From: Gammaproteobacteria bacterium
GTDB lineage: Bacteria; Pseudomonadota; Gammaproteobacteria; Steroidobacterales; Foliamicaceae
Direction: 5' to 3'
DNA: 35,101 nt
Assembly (NCBI GenBank): GCA_009844425.1
Contig: VYBN01000019.1
Span: 22,229-57,329 of the forward strand
The notes under the pieces are model-generated. The model saw nothing but the letters and a program-made list of their open reading frames with translations. It ran no database searches and was not told the DNA's origin. Shown one piece after another: positions 23,893 to 31,720 of the stretch (the first letter of the stretch is position 1; the number at the start of each line of letters is the position of its first letter). Made by a program: the position numbers and the translations under genes.

Positions 23893-24950
23893 TCCAGGCA
23901 GCTGAATTGGTCACGGCAAAGCCGCGAAACATTACAGTTTCGATTTTTCTGTTCGTTGCGGCGATCGTTGCCGTTGGGCTTTTTTCGCTGTCGTACGGGC
24001 AGGTTTTTCTCGGTATGGGTCGGCTGGTCGATGTTGTTCTTTCCCCGGCCAGCGATCCCATCGCTACTCAGATCGTGTATGAGCTGCGACTACCTCGATT
24101 GGCGACTGGACTGATTGCCGGAGCTGCACTCGGCATATCGGGTGTCCTGATGCAGGCGCTATTCCGCAACCCAATGGCAGACGCCTGGTCTCTCGGCCTT
24201 CTCGCGGGCGGACAGCTTGGTGTGGCGCTCATAGTCACTGCCGCCGCATTTGCCGGACCGGCGGCCATCGCGTTTCTGACTGCTTTTCAGGGAATGGGTC
24301 TTACGTCGGGGGCGGTTATCGGCGTGGCCGTTTTTGCTGCGTTGATGGTGGCCTTGTCACGACGGGTGGGCACCATCGCTCTGCTGGTGGTGGGTCTGAT
24401 GCTTGGCTTCACCGTGCAATCGCTGGTGAGTATTGTTTCCCACTTCTCGAATCGAGTCGGCGGCAGGGTCTACTCGGGATGGAATGACGGAACGTTTGCA
24501 TCCACTACTTTTGGTGATCTGAGCTTCATGCTACCGCCCATAGCTATTGGTCTGGTTATCGCTGTGGCAAGCGCCAAGGGACTGAGTTCTCTTCTTCTGG
24601 GCGAGTCCTACGCGCGCAGCCTGGGAACGAATGTTCAGCGACTGCGTTGGCAAACCCTCGCGGCTGTAGTCCTGCTTGTTGCCCCGGTGACCGCCTACTG
24701 TGGTCCAGTCACTTTCATTGGACTGATTGTTCCACATTTCGCGCGCGCGATCGCTCGTACGTCTCTGATTCTCCCTCTCATACCACTGGCTGCTCTTGCT
24801 GGCGGGCTTCTGGCCGTCGCGGCAGATGCAGTCGTCCATTTGCCATGGGAACAACACTTCCTGCACCTCAACAGGGTCCTCGCGATAATCGGTGCTCCAG
24901 TCGTGATTCTGCTGCTGCTGTTCAGTCGCTCGATGAAGGGAAACACCTGA
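23889..24950 (+). CDS. FecCD-family ABC importer permease
   Basis: The 353-residue inner-membrane protein has about ten hydrophobic helices and the FecCD signatures YELRLPRLATGLIAGAALG, GVLMQALFRNPMADAWSLG and GPVTFIGLIVPHFAR (the coupling region usually reads VGLxxPHxxR). It forms the homodimeric channel of a BtuC-type importer. The start is TTG 23889, overlapping the lipoprotein stop (TTGA); its own stop overlaps the ATPase start (TGATG). The overlapping frames tie synthesis of binding protein, permease and ATPase together. Confidence 0.93.
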   Translation: MIQAAELVTAKPRNITVSIFLFVAAIVAVGLFSLSYGQVFLGMGRLVDVVLSPASDPIATQIVYELRLPRLATGLIAGAALGISGVLMQALFRNPMADAWSLGLLAGGQLGVALIVTAAAFAGPAAIAFLTAFQGMGLTSGAVIGVAVFAALMVALSRRVGTIALLVVGLMLGFTVQSLVSIVSHFSNRVGGRVYSGWNDGTFASTTFGDLSFMLPPIAIGLVIAVASAKGLSSLLLGESYARSLGTNVQRLRWQTLAAVVLLVAPVTAYCGPVTFIGLIVPHFARAIARTSLILPLIPLAALAGGLLAVAADAVVHLPWEQHFLHLNRVLAIIGAPVVILLLLFSRSMKGNT

Positions 24951-25735
24951 TGCTGAAACTCGAATCATTGGAATCCGGTTATACAGGAAGCACAGGTGTG
25001 GTCGTTGAACCCGTGTCACTGGGGCTCAACGCAGGATCGTTCGTCTGCATTATTGGGCGCAACGGAGCGGGCAAGTCGACACTGATGCGAACAATAGCCG
25101 GACTGCAACCGGCGATCAGCGGAGATTCGCTCCTTGAGGGCTGCCCGGTTTCCGCAATGACCGCGCAAGAAAGAGCGCAGGCAATTTCCGTAGTCACGAC
25201 CGATCGCGTATCAAGTCCCGGGCTGCTGGCGCGCGACGTGATCGAACTCGGTCGACAACCATACACAAACTGGCATGGCCAACTATCGAGTGGCGACCGG
25301 GATATTGTTCTCGAGGCGACCCGCCACGCCGGCGCCGAACAATTGACGGCAATGCCGTTCAGTAGTCTTTCTGACGGTGAGCGCCAGCGCGTAATGATTG
25401 CAAGAGCGCTTGCTCAGTCATCAAAACTCATGGTGCTGGATGAGCTTACGGCTTTTCTGGATCTCCCCGGCAGGGTCGAGATTATGGCGTTGCTGCGGCG
25501 GCACGCCAGGAACACCGGCAAGGTCGTGCTCATGTCCAGCCATGATCTGGAGCTCAGTCTGGAGTTGGCGGGCCAGCTCTGGATCGTTCACGAGGGCCAG
25601 TTGCTATATGGAACCTCAGAAGCATTAATTTCCAATGGTGTAATTGAGCGTGTGTTCGACAACGACGACGTGAGTTTCGACTCGTCACAACGGCGATTCA
25701 AGCTAACATCGACCTCGCATGCAGCGTTGGCCTGA
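24950..25735 (+). CDS. ABC importer ATPase (FecE/BtuD type)
   Basis: The 261-residue ATPase energises the FecCD-type permease. Walker A is GRNGAGKST (36-44), the ABC signature is LSDGERQR (140 onward), Walker B is LMVLDELTAFLD and the switch is His198 (SSHDLEL). LSDGE instead of LSGGQ is common in this subfamily, but the residue after the catalytic Glu165 is Leu, where almost all ATPases have Pro (DEP). ATG 24950 overlaps the permease stop; the longer frame starting further upstream is antisense-like shadow. It is the last gene of the uptake operon. Confidence 0.94.
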   Translation: MLKLESLESGYTGSTGVVVEPVSLGLNAGSFVCIIGRNGAGKSTLMRTIAGLQPAISGDSLLEGCPVSAMTAQERAQAISVVTTDRVSSPGLLARDVIELGRQPYTNWHGQLSSGDRDIVLEATRHAGAEQLTAMPFSSLSDGERQRVMIARALAQSSKLMVLDELTAFLDLPGRVEIMALLRRHARNTGKVVLMSSHDLELSLELAGQLWIVHEGQLLYGTSEALISNGVIERVFDNDDVSFDSSQRRFKLTSTSHAALA

Positions 25736-25768
25736 GTCGCCCATAAGCCGCAACGGACAGGACATCCC

Positions 25769-25785
25769 GTGCTTTGAGTAAGCAC
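25769..25785 (+). terminator. Weak hairpin after the uptake operon
   Basis: GTGCTT (25769-25774) pairs with AAGCAC (25780-25785) around TGAGT, 33 bases after the ATPase stop. ATTAGCTT rather than a U-run follows, so it is at best a weak terminator. Confidence 0.3.
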
Positions 25786-25820
25786 ATTAGCTTGTCACGG
25801 CACTAGAATACGAGGCCACG

Positions 25821-27032
25821 ATGGACTTCACGAAGCGCCGCCAGTTTCTGAAAGGGGCGGGGATGGCCGCCGCCGGCGCGATGGCGGGCAGTGCTCTCCC
25901 GTTTGACCGCTGGTCGCGGTACGGCTTCATTTCCGAGGCCTCCGCCCAGTCACTGCCGTTGGAGGGCAAGGAAGGGCTGACGGTGCTGGGCGACCGTCCG
26001 CTGACAGCCGAGACTCCTGCGCACCTGCTCGATGACGAGGTCACGCCGGTGGCGAGGCATTTCATCCGCAACAACGGCATCGTGCCGACGGACATGGACC
26101 CCGATGCCTGGACGCTCAGGATCGACGGTCTGGTGGAGCGTCCGATGACGCTCGGCATTGAAGAGTTGCGCCAACGGTTCGAGGTCGTGAGCTACCGGCT
26201 GGTCATCGAATGCGGCGGCAACGGCCGGGCGGGATTCGAGCCTCCGGCGAGGGGCAACCAGTGGACCTACGGCGCGGTGGGCTGCTCCGAATGGACCGGC
26301 GTGCGCCTGGCCGATGTCCTGAAGGCCGCGGGCGTGAAGGAGACGGCAATCTATACGGCCCACGAGGGCGCCGACCTGCACCTGTCCGGCACGCCGGACA
26401 AACTGCCGATTTCGCGCGGTGTTCCGCTGAAAAAGGCGCTGGATCCGTACAACCTGATCGCGTTCGAAATGAACGGAGGCCCGCTGCACCCGATGAACGG
26501 GGCGCCGCTGCGCCTCGTGATTCCCGGCTGGCCGGGCTCCTGTTCGCAGAAATGGCTGACGCGCGTCTGGCTGCGCGACGTGGTGCACGACGGGCCCAAG
26601 ATGACGGGTTCCTCCTACCGCGTTCCGCCCTATCCGGTTGCGCCGGGCGAGTTTGTTCCCGAAGAGGACATGCGCATCATCCACGCGATGCCGGTCAAAT
26701 CGCTGATCACGAGACCGCAGACCGGCCTGTCAATCGATACGCGCGAGCTTGAGGTGGCGGGCCACGCCTGGGCCGGCGACACCGAGGTGGCCCGGGTGGA
26801 CGTGTCCACCGACTACGGCGCTACCTGGCAGGCGGTCGAACTCGCGCGGCCGCACAATCCGCAAGCCTGGCAGCGGTTCTCCGCAAACGTCCGGTTTTCC
26901 GCGCCGGGCTATTACCAGGTCTGGGCGCGCGCCACCGACAGCAACGGCGTGAGCCAGCCGTTCACGCCGCCCTGGAACCCCAAGGGCTATCTGAACAACT
27001 CATTGCACCAGGTTTCGGTGCGCGTCGCCTGA
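25821..27032 (+). CDS. Molybdopterin-dependent sulfite oxidase-family enzyme (SorA-like)
   Basis: The 403-residue protein carries a Tat signal (TKRRQFLKGAG, arginines 6 and 7; probable cleavage after SEASA), consistent with export of a folded molybdoenzyme. The sulfite-oxidase molybdopterin domain shows VIECGGNGR, with Cys131 as the expected Mo ligand, WTGVRLADVL, MNGAPLRLVIPGWPG and KWLTRVWL. A C-terminal dimerisation domain follows (VSTDYGATWQAVEL, YYQVWARATDSNG). It would oxidise sulfite, or a related substrate, in the periplasm and pass electrons to the c-type cytochrome encoded 5 bases downstream, as SorA does to SorB. There is no haem b5 domain. The family is secure; sulfite as substrate is inference. 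Confidence 0.9.
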   Translation: MDFTKRRQFLKGAGMAAAGAMAGSALPFDRWSRYGFISEASAQSLPLEGKEGLTVLGDRPLTAETPAHLLDDEVTPVARHFIRNNGIVPTDMDPDAWTLRIDGLVERPMTLGIEELRQRFEVVSYRLVIECGGNGRAGFEPPARGNQWTYGAVGCSEWTGVRLADVLKAAGVKETAIYTAHEGADLHLSGTPDKLPISRGVPLKKALDPYNLIAFEMNGGPLHPMNGAPLRLVIPGWPGSCSQKWLTRVWLRDVVHDGPKMTGSSYRVPPYPVAPGEFVPEEDMRIIHAMPVKSLITRPQTGLSIDTRELEVAGHAWAGDTEVARVDVSTDYGATWQAVELARPHNPQAWQRFSANVRFSAPGYYQVWARATDSNGVSQPFTPPWNPKGYLNNSLHQVSVRVA

Positions 27033-27037
27033 CTGCA

Positions 27038-27400
27038 ATGGCGGCGCTTAGTCCGGCGCGGGCTGCCCTGCCGCTTGCCGTCATTGCCGCGCACCTGGGG
27101 ACGATGGCCTGGGCCGACGGCGAGTCGGAGACCGACCCGGAAAGCGAACAGGAGCAGTCCCTGTTCCGCGGCATGCCGGATGCTGATGGCCGGCTGGAGG
27201 TATTCGGCTTTTGCGGGTCCTGTCATACCATCGACCTGGTGCTGCAGCAGGGCCTGTCGCGCCCCGTGTGGGAACAGGTGCTCGTGGAGATGGTGCGGGA
27301 CCACGAAATGGCGCCGCTGCAACCGGACATCCGCGTGAAGGTGCTCGATTACCTCGAGGAGTACTACGGACCGGACCGCAAGGCCCAGGGCGGGGGTTAG
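27038..27400 (+). CDS. Small periplasmic c-type cytochrome (SorB-like)
   Basis: The 120-residue protein has a signal peptide (hydrophobic ALPLAVIAAHLGTMAWA, cleavage near residue 26), an acidic stretch, and a haem attachment site CGSCH at 59-63. A possible axial Met is Met91 (HEMAPLQPD). It follows the molybdoenzyme by 5 bases, so they are cotranscribed, and it is the obvious electron acceptor. Its last four bases overlap the convergent acyl-CoA synthetase gene. It is slightly longer than a minimal mono-haem SorB because of the acidic insert. Confidence 0.85.
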   Translation: MAALSPARAALPLAVIAAHLGTMAWADGESETDPESEQEQSLFRGMPDADGRLEVFGFCGSCHTIDLVLQQGLSRPVWEQVLVEMVRDHEMAPLQPDIRVKVLDYLEEYYGPDRKAQGGG

Positions 27401-28887
27401 AGGAGGTCGCGCAGGGCGGTCTTGACGACCTTGCCCATTGCGTTTCGAGGCAGGTCCCGCATGACCTTCAGGCGCCTGGGCACCTTGTATCCGGATATCC
27501 TCCCGGCGCACCATTCCTTGAGGCCGGCAAGATCAAGGCTTGCTCCATGCTTCAGCGTCACGGCGGCGGCCACGATCTCGCCCCAGGTAGCGTCGGGCAG
27601 GCCGATCACTGCGGTCTCCCTTATGGCCTCGTGGTCCAGCAGCACGCCTTCGATCTCCAGCGCCGACAGCTTGTAGCCGCCCGACTTGATGATGTCGATC
27701 GACGAACGGCCCAGGATGCGGTAGTAGCCGTCTTCGACGACGGCGATATCGCCGGTGCGGAACCAGCCGTCGTGAAAGCTGGCCCGATTGGCCCGTTCGT
27801 CGTCCCAGTAGCCCTGAAAGACGCCGCCGCTCCGGATGCGGATTTCTCCGGGCGTGGCGTCGTTCCGAACGGGCCGATGGTTGTCGTCGAAAAGCTGCGC
27901 CTCGACCCCCGGGAGCACCTGGCCCACGAATCCGGCGCGCCGCTCGCCGTCGTAGGGATTGGAAATGGTCATACCGGTTTCCGTGGCGCCGTAACGTTCC
28001 AAAAGCGCCTGGCCGGTCAGCTGTTTCCATCGTTCAAAAACCCTGACCGGGCAAGCGGCCGACCCGGACACATTCAGCCGCATCCGCCCGAATTCGCGGC
28101 ACACAGCCTTGCGCTGCTGCGCGGCAAGCGATTCGATGTGTTCCATCAGTTTCACATAAACAGTCGGCACCGCCATGAATACGGAGAAGGCCCCGCTGCC
28201 GGCCTGTTCGCACAAGCGGGCCACATCCAGTTTCGGGAAGGCATGCACGGTCGCGCCGCACCACAGTGCGCAACTCAAGACGTTGATGAGGCCGTGCAGG
28301 TGGTGCAGCGGCAGGAAAAGCGGAATGCTGTCCTTGCGCGTCCACCGCCAGGCCTTGATCAGCGTGGTGACCTGCGTGTGGATCGCCTTGTGTGTAATCA
28401 CCGCGCCTTTGGGCTTGCTGGTAGTGCCGCTGGTGAAAACGATCATCGCAGGCCTTGACCTCTCGACAGTCGGAAGCGGTTGCTGTCGTCGGCCTGCGCC
28501 CAACAGGTCATTCACCTCCAGAGCTTCCATACCGAGCCGCCTGCAAACGGGGTCGGTGGCAATCAACTGCTGCCGACTCGCAATGACGCGCGTTACGCCT
28601 GCCTTTCCGAGGTAATACTCAAACTCCGGCGCCGTCGCGCCCACGTTGAGCGGCACTGCAATCCCCCCGGCCCTCCAGATACCGTGCAGCGCAGTGACAT
28701 AGTTCCGGCCCGCCGGCATCAGAACCGCAACCCGCTCCCGATCAAGATCGTCCTTCTCAACCAACAGGCCCCGCGCCAGCGCCTCAATACGCGAGTCGAG
28801 CGCCGCGTAGGAATACCGCGCAACTCCCTCGACCAGGGCGATCCCCATATTCCTCTTGTGCAGTGCAGGGAAAGCGGAGCTACTCAT
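27397..28887 (-). CDS. Acyl-CoA synthetase, malonyl-CoA synthetase (MatB)-like
   Basis: The 496-residue enzyme is an ANL-superfamily adenylate-forming ligase. The AMP-binding P-loop is FTSGTTSKPKG (151-161), then LPLHHLHGL, the adenine motif LERYGATETGM and the hinge GRSSIDIIKSGGYKLSALEIE. The catalytic Lys lies in NAMGKVVK near the end. The motifs RYGATETGM and IIKSGGYKLSALEIE are those of MatB/ACSF3 proteins, which make malonyl-CoA from malonate, so a short dicarboxylic acid is the likely substrate. It is transcribed alone, convergent with the cytochrome gene (4-base overlap). GGAAAG precedes ATG 28887. Substrate assignment is inference. Confidence 0.85.
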   Translation of the reverse strand: MSSSAFPALHKRNMGIALVEGVARYSYAALDSRIEALARGLLVEKDDLDRERVAVLMPAGRNYVTALHGIWRAGGIAVPLNVGATAPEFEYYLGKAGVTRVIASRQQLIATDPVCRRLGMEALEVNDLLGAGRRQQPLPTVERSRPAMIVFTSGTTSKPKGAVITHKAIHTQVTTLIKAWRWTRKDSIPLFLPLHHLHGLINVLSCALWCGATVHAFPKLDVARLCEQAGSGAFSVFMAVPTVYVKLMEHIESLAAQQRKAVCREFGRMRLNVSGSAACPVRVFERWKQLTGQALLERYGATETGMTISNPYDGERRAGFVGQVLPGVEAQLFDDNHRPVRNDATPGEIRIRSGGVFQGYWDDERANRASFHDGWFRTGDIAVVEDGYYRILGRSSIDIIKSGGYKLSALEIEGVLLDHEAIRETAVIGLPDATWGEIVAAAVTLKHGASLDLAGLKEWCAGRISGYKVPRRLKVMRDLPRNAMGKVVKTALRDLL

Positions 28888-28978
28888 CTATCTTTCCGGG
28901 AATGCCCGATTTGGAGGGAATCTCGCAATACGCTCCGATACGCGGGAATATTTTTCTGTGCGAAAGTCTCCATTTCGC

Positions 28979-28984
28979 TATTAT
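28979..28984 (+). promoter_or_regulatory. Candidate -10 box giving a leaderless transcript
   Basis: TATTAT at 28979-28984 lies just 6 bases before ATG 28991. If used, transcription would start at or next to the ATG and the mRNA would have no 5' leader; no ribosome binding site is present. The -35 region is poor. Confidence 0.3.
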
Positions 28985-28990
28985 TCCCTC

Positions 28991-29248
28991 ATGGCCACCG
29001 CCGCCTTCGACACCCTGCAGGCCGCCCGCGACATTGAAGCTTCCGGCCTGGATCGCGTCCAGGCCGAAGCGATCGCCCAGGCGATTCGCCGCCGTGGCGA
29101 AGACCTGGCGACAAGAGCGGATCTGGCCGCTCTCGAAGCACGGCTCGCGGGGAAGTTCATGACGGAGATCGTGAAGGCCAAGAATTCGGTGCTGCTAGCC
29201 ATTCTCGCTGCTGTCGGGATTCTCGCAGGCATCGGACTGTTTGCCTAG
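28991..29248 (+). CDS. DUF1640/CCDC90-like small membrane protein
   Basis: The 85-residue protein has an amphipathic, probably coiled-coil segment (FDTLQAARDIEASGLDRVQA, then QAIRRRGEDLATRADLAALEARL) and a single C-terminal transmembrane helix (VLLAILAAVGILAGIGLFA). This is the layout of bacterial DUF1640 proteins, related to eukaryotic CCDC90/MCUR1. ATG 28991 was chosen because the frame before it looks non-coding and A/T-rich. It lies divergent from the acyl-CoA synthetase gene and 68 bases before the cytochrome c' gene. The function is not known. Confidence 0.8.
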   Translation: MATAAFDTLQAARDIEASGLDRVQAEAIAQAIRRRGEDLATRADLAALEARLAGKFMTEIVKAKNSVLLAILAAVGILAGIGLFA

Positions 29249-29316
29249 CAATCCCGATCCTCCCCCCGGCTGGCCTACAATGTGCGCCTGATGCTGTCCA
29301 CATTAGGGGAAATGAT

Positions 29317-29841
29317 ATGAAGCGGTTGTTGTCGCTGGCTCTGGTTCTGACGCTGTCGGCGGGCGGTTTTGCCCTGGGCGGTGCGAATGCCGACGAACAC
29401 CTCACCGGAGTTGCCAAGGAGCGCCACGATCTTATGGAGGGACTGGCCGGGGCGATCGGGCCGATGGCCGACATGGTCCGGGGCATTCAGCCGTACGACG
29501 CCGACAGGATGCGCGAACTGGCCGAAACGATCGCCAGCTCCGGAGGCGATACGCTGACTTCCCTGTTCCCCGAGGGCAGCTATGACCCCGCCGGCGAAGC
29601 CCTGCCGGCGATCTGGGAGGACTGGGACCGATTCGTGATGCTGGCCGGCAACCTTGTTGACGCGGCCAACGCGATGGCGGCGGCCGCCGACAATCCTCCG
29701 GGGCCGCCGAGCGCCGGGCCGCCTGATCCCGCGGCCGGAGGCGGCGAGCCCCAGGCCATGGATGCCGGCATGGCCCTGGTCCAGCTCGGCATGAGTTGCG
29801 GCGCCTGCCACGACGACTTCCGCAAGGAGGACGATAGCTGA
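29317..29841 (+). CDS. Cytochrome c'/c-556-like protein
   Basis: The 174-residue protein has a signal peptide (KRLLSLALVLTLSAGGFALG, probable cleavage after ANA at residue 25). The mature part is a four-helix bundle with one haem site near the C-terminus, CGACH at 161-165, in the context MSCGACHDDFRK. This matches the cytochrome c' / c-556 family (CxxCHxxYR). Between helices, residues about 126-147 form a Pro/Gly-rich linker (NPPGPPSAGPPDPAAGGG) that is unusual for the fold. It is 5 bases before the di-haem cytochrome gene, so they are cotranscribed and may form a periplasmic electron chain. Ligand binding (NO or O2) is possible for this family but unproven here. Confidence 0.85.
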   Translation: MKRLLSLALVLTLSAGGFALGGANADEHLTGVAKERHDLMEGLAGAIGPMADMVRGIQPYDADRMRELAETIASSGGDTLTSLFPEGSYDPAGEALPAIWEDWDRFVMLAGNLVDAANAMAAAADNPPGPPSAGPPDPAAGGGEPQAMDAGMALVQLGMSCGACHDDFRKEDDS

Positions 29842-29846
29842 GCGCA

Positions 29847-30749
29847 GTGCCGCGCTTTCTCCCGGCAAGGCGCCTGGCGCTGGGCGCCCTGGCCGTCCTC
29901 GCCGGCGGCATCGTTGCCGCGCAGGAGTCGGGTGAAGCGGTTTCCCGTGACTATTCGGGGCTGAGCGGCGACGCGAATCGCGGTTTCTACGTCGCACGGG
30001 TGGCCGGCTGCGTCACCTGTCACCGGGCCACCGACGAAAGCGGGTCGCTGTTTTCCGGAGGCCTGCAGATCGAGTCCAGGGCGGGCACCTACGTCGTTCC
30101 CAACATCACGCCGCACCCCGAGGACGGCATCGGCAGCTGGACTTTCGAGGATTTCGCGCGCTCGCTGACCGAAGGCCTGGATCCCGAAGGCAGGCATTAT
30201 TTTCCGGTCTATCCCTACCCGTTCTACACGCACATGACGACCCAGGACATCATGGACCTCTGGGAAGCGGTGAAGTCCGTTCCGCCTGTGGCGGGCCGCG
30301 CTCCCGGACACAGGCTCAGGCTGTTCTATCGAATGCGCGGCGCGGTCGGCGCCTGGAAGAACCGGTTTTTCGATCGCGGTGAACTGGCTCCGGTTGAAGG
30401 CAAGTCGGAACAGTGGAACCGCGGCCGTTACCTGTCGGAGGGGCCGGCGCACTGCGGCGCCTGCCATACGCCTCGCGGTGCCATGGGCGGGCGCGACCTG
30501 TCCCGCCGCTACCAAGGGGGCGTGGAGAAGGTCGGCTCGAACGGGCCGGACATCACGACCGCCACGCTTGAGGCGAACGGCTGGACCGAAGGCGACGTGG
30601 CGTGGTCGCTGCGCAGCGGGATCATGCCGGACGGCGATGCCTTCGGCAGCTCGATGTCGGAACTGGTGCAACACGGCACCCGCTACATGAGCAACGCCGA
30701 CCTCGCGGCAATCGCGAACTACTTCTTCGACCAGCCGCCGCCCGAGTAA
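29847..30749 (+). CDS. Periplasmic di-haem cytochrome c
   Basis: The 300-residue protein has a signal peptide (ALGALAVLAGGIVAAQ) and two haem attachment sites, CVTCH at 55-59 and CGACH at 203-207. Both lie in the contexts typical of the alcohol/gluconate dehydrogenase cytochrome subunit family: RVAGCVTCHRATDESG, then VVPNITPHPEDGIGSWTFEDF, and later AHCGACHTPRG and NGPDITTATLEANGWTEGDV. Only two of the three haems of that family are present. It probably shuttles electrons in the periplasm from a dehydrogenase or to an oxidase, but no partner dehydrogenase adjoins it. The start is GTG 29847, without a clear ribosome binding site. It ends before a GC hairpin at 30762-30780. Confidence 0.87.
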   Translation: MPRFLPARRLALGALAVLAGGIVAAQESGEAVSRDYSGLSGDANRGFYVARVAGCVTCHRATDESGSLFSGGLQIESRAGTYVVPNITPHPEDGIGSWTFEDFARSLTEGLDPEGRHYFPVYPYPFYTHMTTQDIMDLWEAVKSVPPVAGRAPGHRLRLFYRMRGAVGAWKNRFFDRGELAPVEGKSEQWNRGRYLSEGPAHCGACHTPRGAMGGRDLSRRYQGGVEKVGSNGPDITTATLEANGWTEGDVAWSLRSGIMPDGDAFGSSMSELVQHGTRYMSNADLAAIANYFFDQPPPE

Positions 30750-30761
30750 TCTCCCTGGGTG

Positions 30762-30780
30762 GGAGGCCGTCCCGGCCTCC
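30762..30780. terminator. GC-rich hairpin between convergent genes
   Basis: GGAGGCCG, loop TCC, CGGCCTCC forms a perfect 8-base-pair stem between the cytochrome stop (30749) and the convergent operon end (30802). It could act in both directions. There is no U-run. The inverted GGAGCGAGG nearby (30790-30800) recalls the repeat blocks at 1790 and 18738. Confidence 0.45.
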
Positions 30781-30801
30781 GGGAGGGGGGGCCTCGCTCC
30801 G

Positions 30802-31368
30802 TCAGTCGACGGCGCCGATAGAGCGTGCGAACAGCGAGTAGGGGCGCGGCTCGTCGCGCATGGCGGCGTGCCGCTCCTTTTGAGCGTCGCGGATGGCCGG
30901 GTTGGACTCCACTCCGCAGCCCTCGACGATGCGGTTCATGAAATTGAAGATCGCGCACACCGAGATCGCGTGATAGAGGGCCTCTTCGCTCCAGCCGGCG
31001 TCGAATACCCGCTCGGCGTCGGCATCGGTCAGCCGCGCGGGGGCCTCGGTGAGCTTGCGGACGTAATCAAGCACCGGCAGCATCTTCGGCTCCACTCCGG
31101 CGCCGGAAGGGTCGTTCAGCACGTTCTCGAGCAAGTCCGCGTCGATGCCGTGCAGCTCCGCGATGATGCTGTGGGCGCCATGGCAGTAGCTGCAGGCGTT
31201 GATGCCGGACACGTAGGCAGCGATGAATTCGCGCTCGCCCACGGTGAACGGCGACGGTCCGCGCAGCAGGTCGTCGGTGTATTCGCAAAGCGACTTCACG
31301 CCCAGCGGGAAGCGGCGGAATACATCGGCAAGGTCGGCCTTTTCGGGCAGCGAGGGCAGGCGAGCCAC
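30802..31368 (-). CDS. AhpD/carboxymuconolactone decarboxylase-like protein
   Basis: The 188-residue helical protein carries the AhpD-type motif, EREFIAAYVSGINACSYCHGAHS (Cys59 and Cys62, His63), the redox or proton-relay centre of the peroxidase-related CMD family. Members reduce peroxides with thioredoxin-like chemistry or decarboxylate; the CxxCH form is the peroxidase-related kind. The C-terminal helices include ALYHAISVCAIFNFMNRI. It starts with GTG 31368, 5 bases after the preceding stop, with GGAG upstream. It is the last gene of the five-gene minus-strand operon. Its exact reaction is unknown. Confidence 0.85.
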   Translation of the reverse strand: MARLPSLPEKADLADVFRRFPLGVKSLCEYTDDLLRGPSPFTVGEREFIAAYVSGINACSYCHGAHSIIAELHGIDADLLENVLNDPSGAGVEPKMLPVLDYVRKLTEAPARLTDADAERVFDAGWSEEALYHAISVCAIFNFMNRIVEGCGVESNPAIRDAQKERHAAMRDEPRPYSLFARSIGAVD

Positions 31369-31373
31369 GGTTC

Positions 31374-31715
31374 CTACTCCGTGCCCGGTCCCGCCGGAGC
31401 GGACGCCGCCCCTTCCGTAAGCGACTTGAGGTCGCGCAGGATGTCGTGGGTGAAGCGCTCGCGCCGCGCCCTAAGGGCCTTCGCCCGCTCCGCGTCGGGC
31501 CGGTACCCATCCAGGGCGGCAGCGGTCACTATGCCCTGGCGGGCGAGCAGGTCCTCCAGCGCATACATGCGGTCCATGCTCATCCAGAGCTGGGCGCTCA
31601 GTTCCAGGATCATGTTCATCATCGCATCCTGCACCGGGTCGTTGAAATAGACCGGGTAGTCGCCGACCAGCGGCGCACCGCCTTCCGGCGTCTGCCCTGA
31701 GGGGCCTTTGCTCAC
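31374..31715 (-). CDS. Uncharacterised 113-residue protein of the five-gene operon
   Basis: I do not recognise this protein. It has a Gly/Pro-rich polar start, YPVYFNDPVQDAMMNMILELSAQLWMSMDRM as an amphipathic helix rich in Met, then ALEDLLARQGIVTAAALDGYRPD and an Arg-rich helix (AKALRARRERFTHDILRDL). No signal peptide or catalytic motif is visible; the ARQGIVTAAALDGYRPD segment resembles a short winged-type or subunit-interaction turn seen in several small helper subunits. It lies 5 bases after the methyltransferase stop and 5 bases before the AhpD-like gene, so it is cotranscribed and may be a subunit or helper of one of them. Confidence 0.7.
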   Translation of the reverse strand: MSKGPSGQTPEGGAPLVGDYPVYFNDPVQDAMMNMILELSAQLWMSMDRMYALEDLLARQGIVTAAALDGYRPDAERAKALRARRERFTHDILRDLKSLTEGAASAPAGPGTE

Positions 31716-31720
31716 CGGAC

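Noticed and set aside
27211..28458. 415-residue plus-strand ORF
   Set aside because: Antisense to the acyl-CoA synthetase gene, out of frame with the cytochrome.
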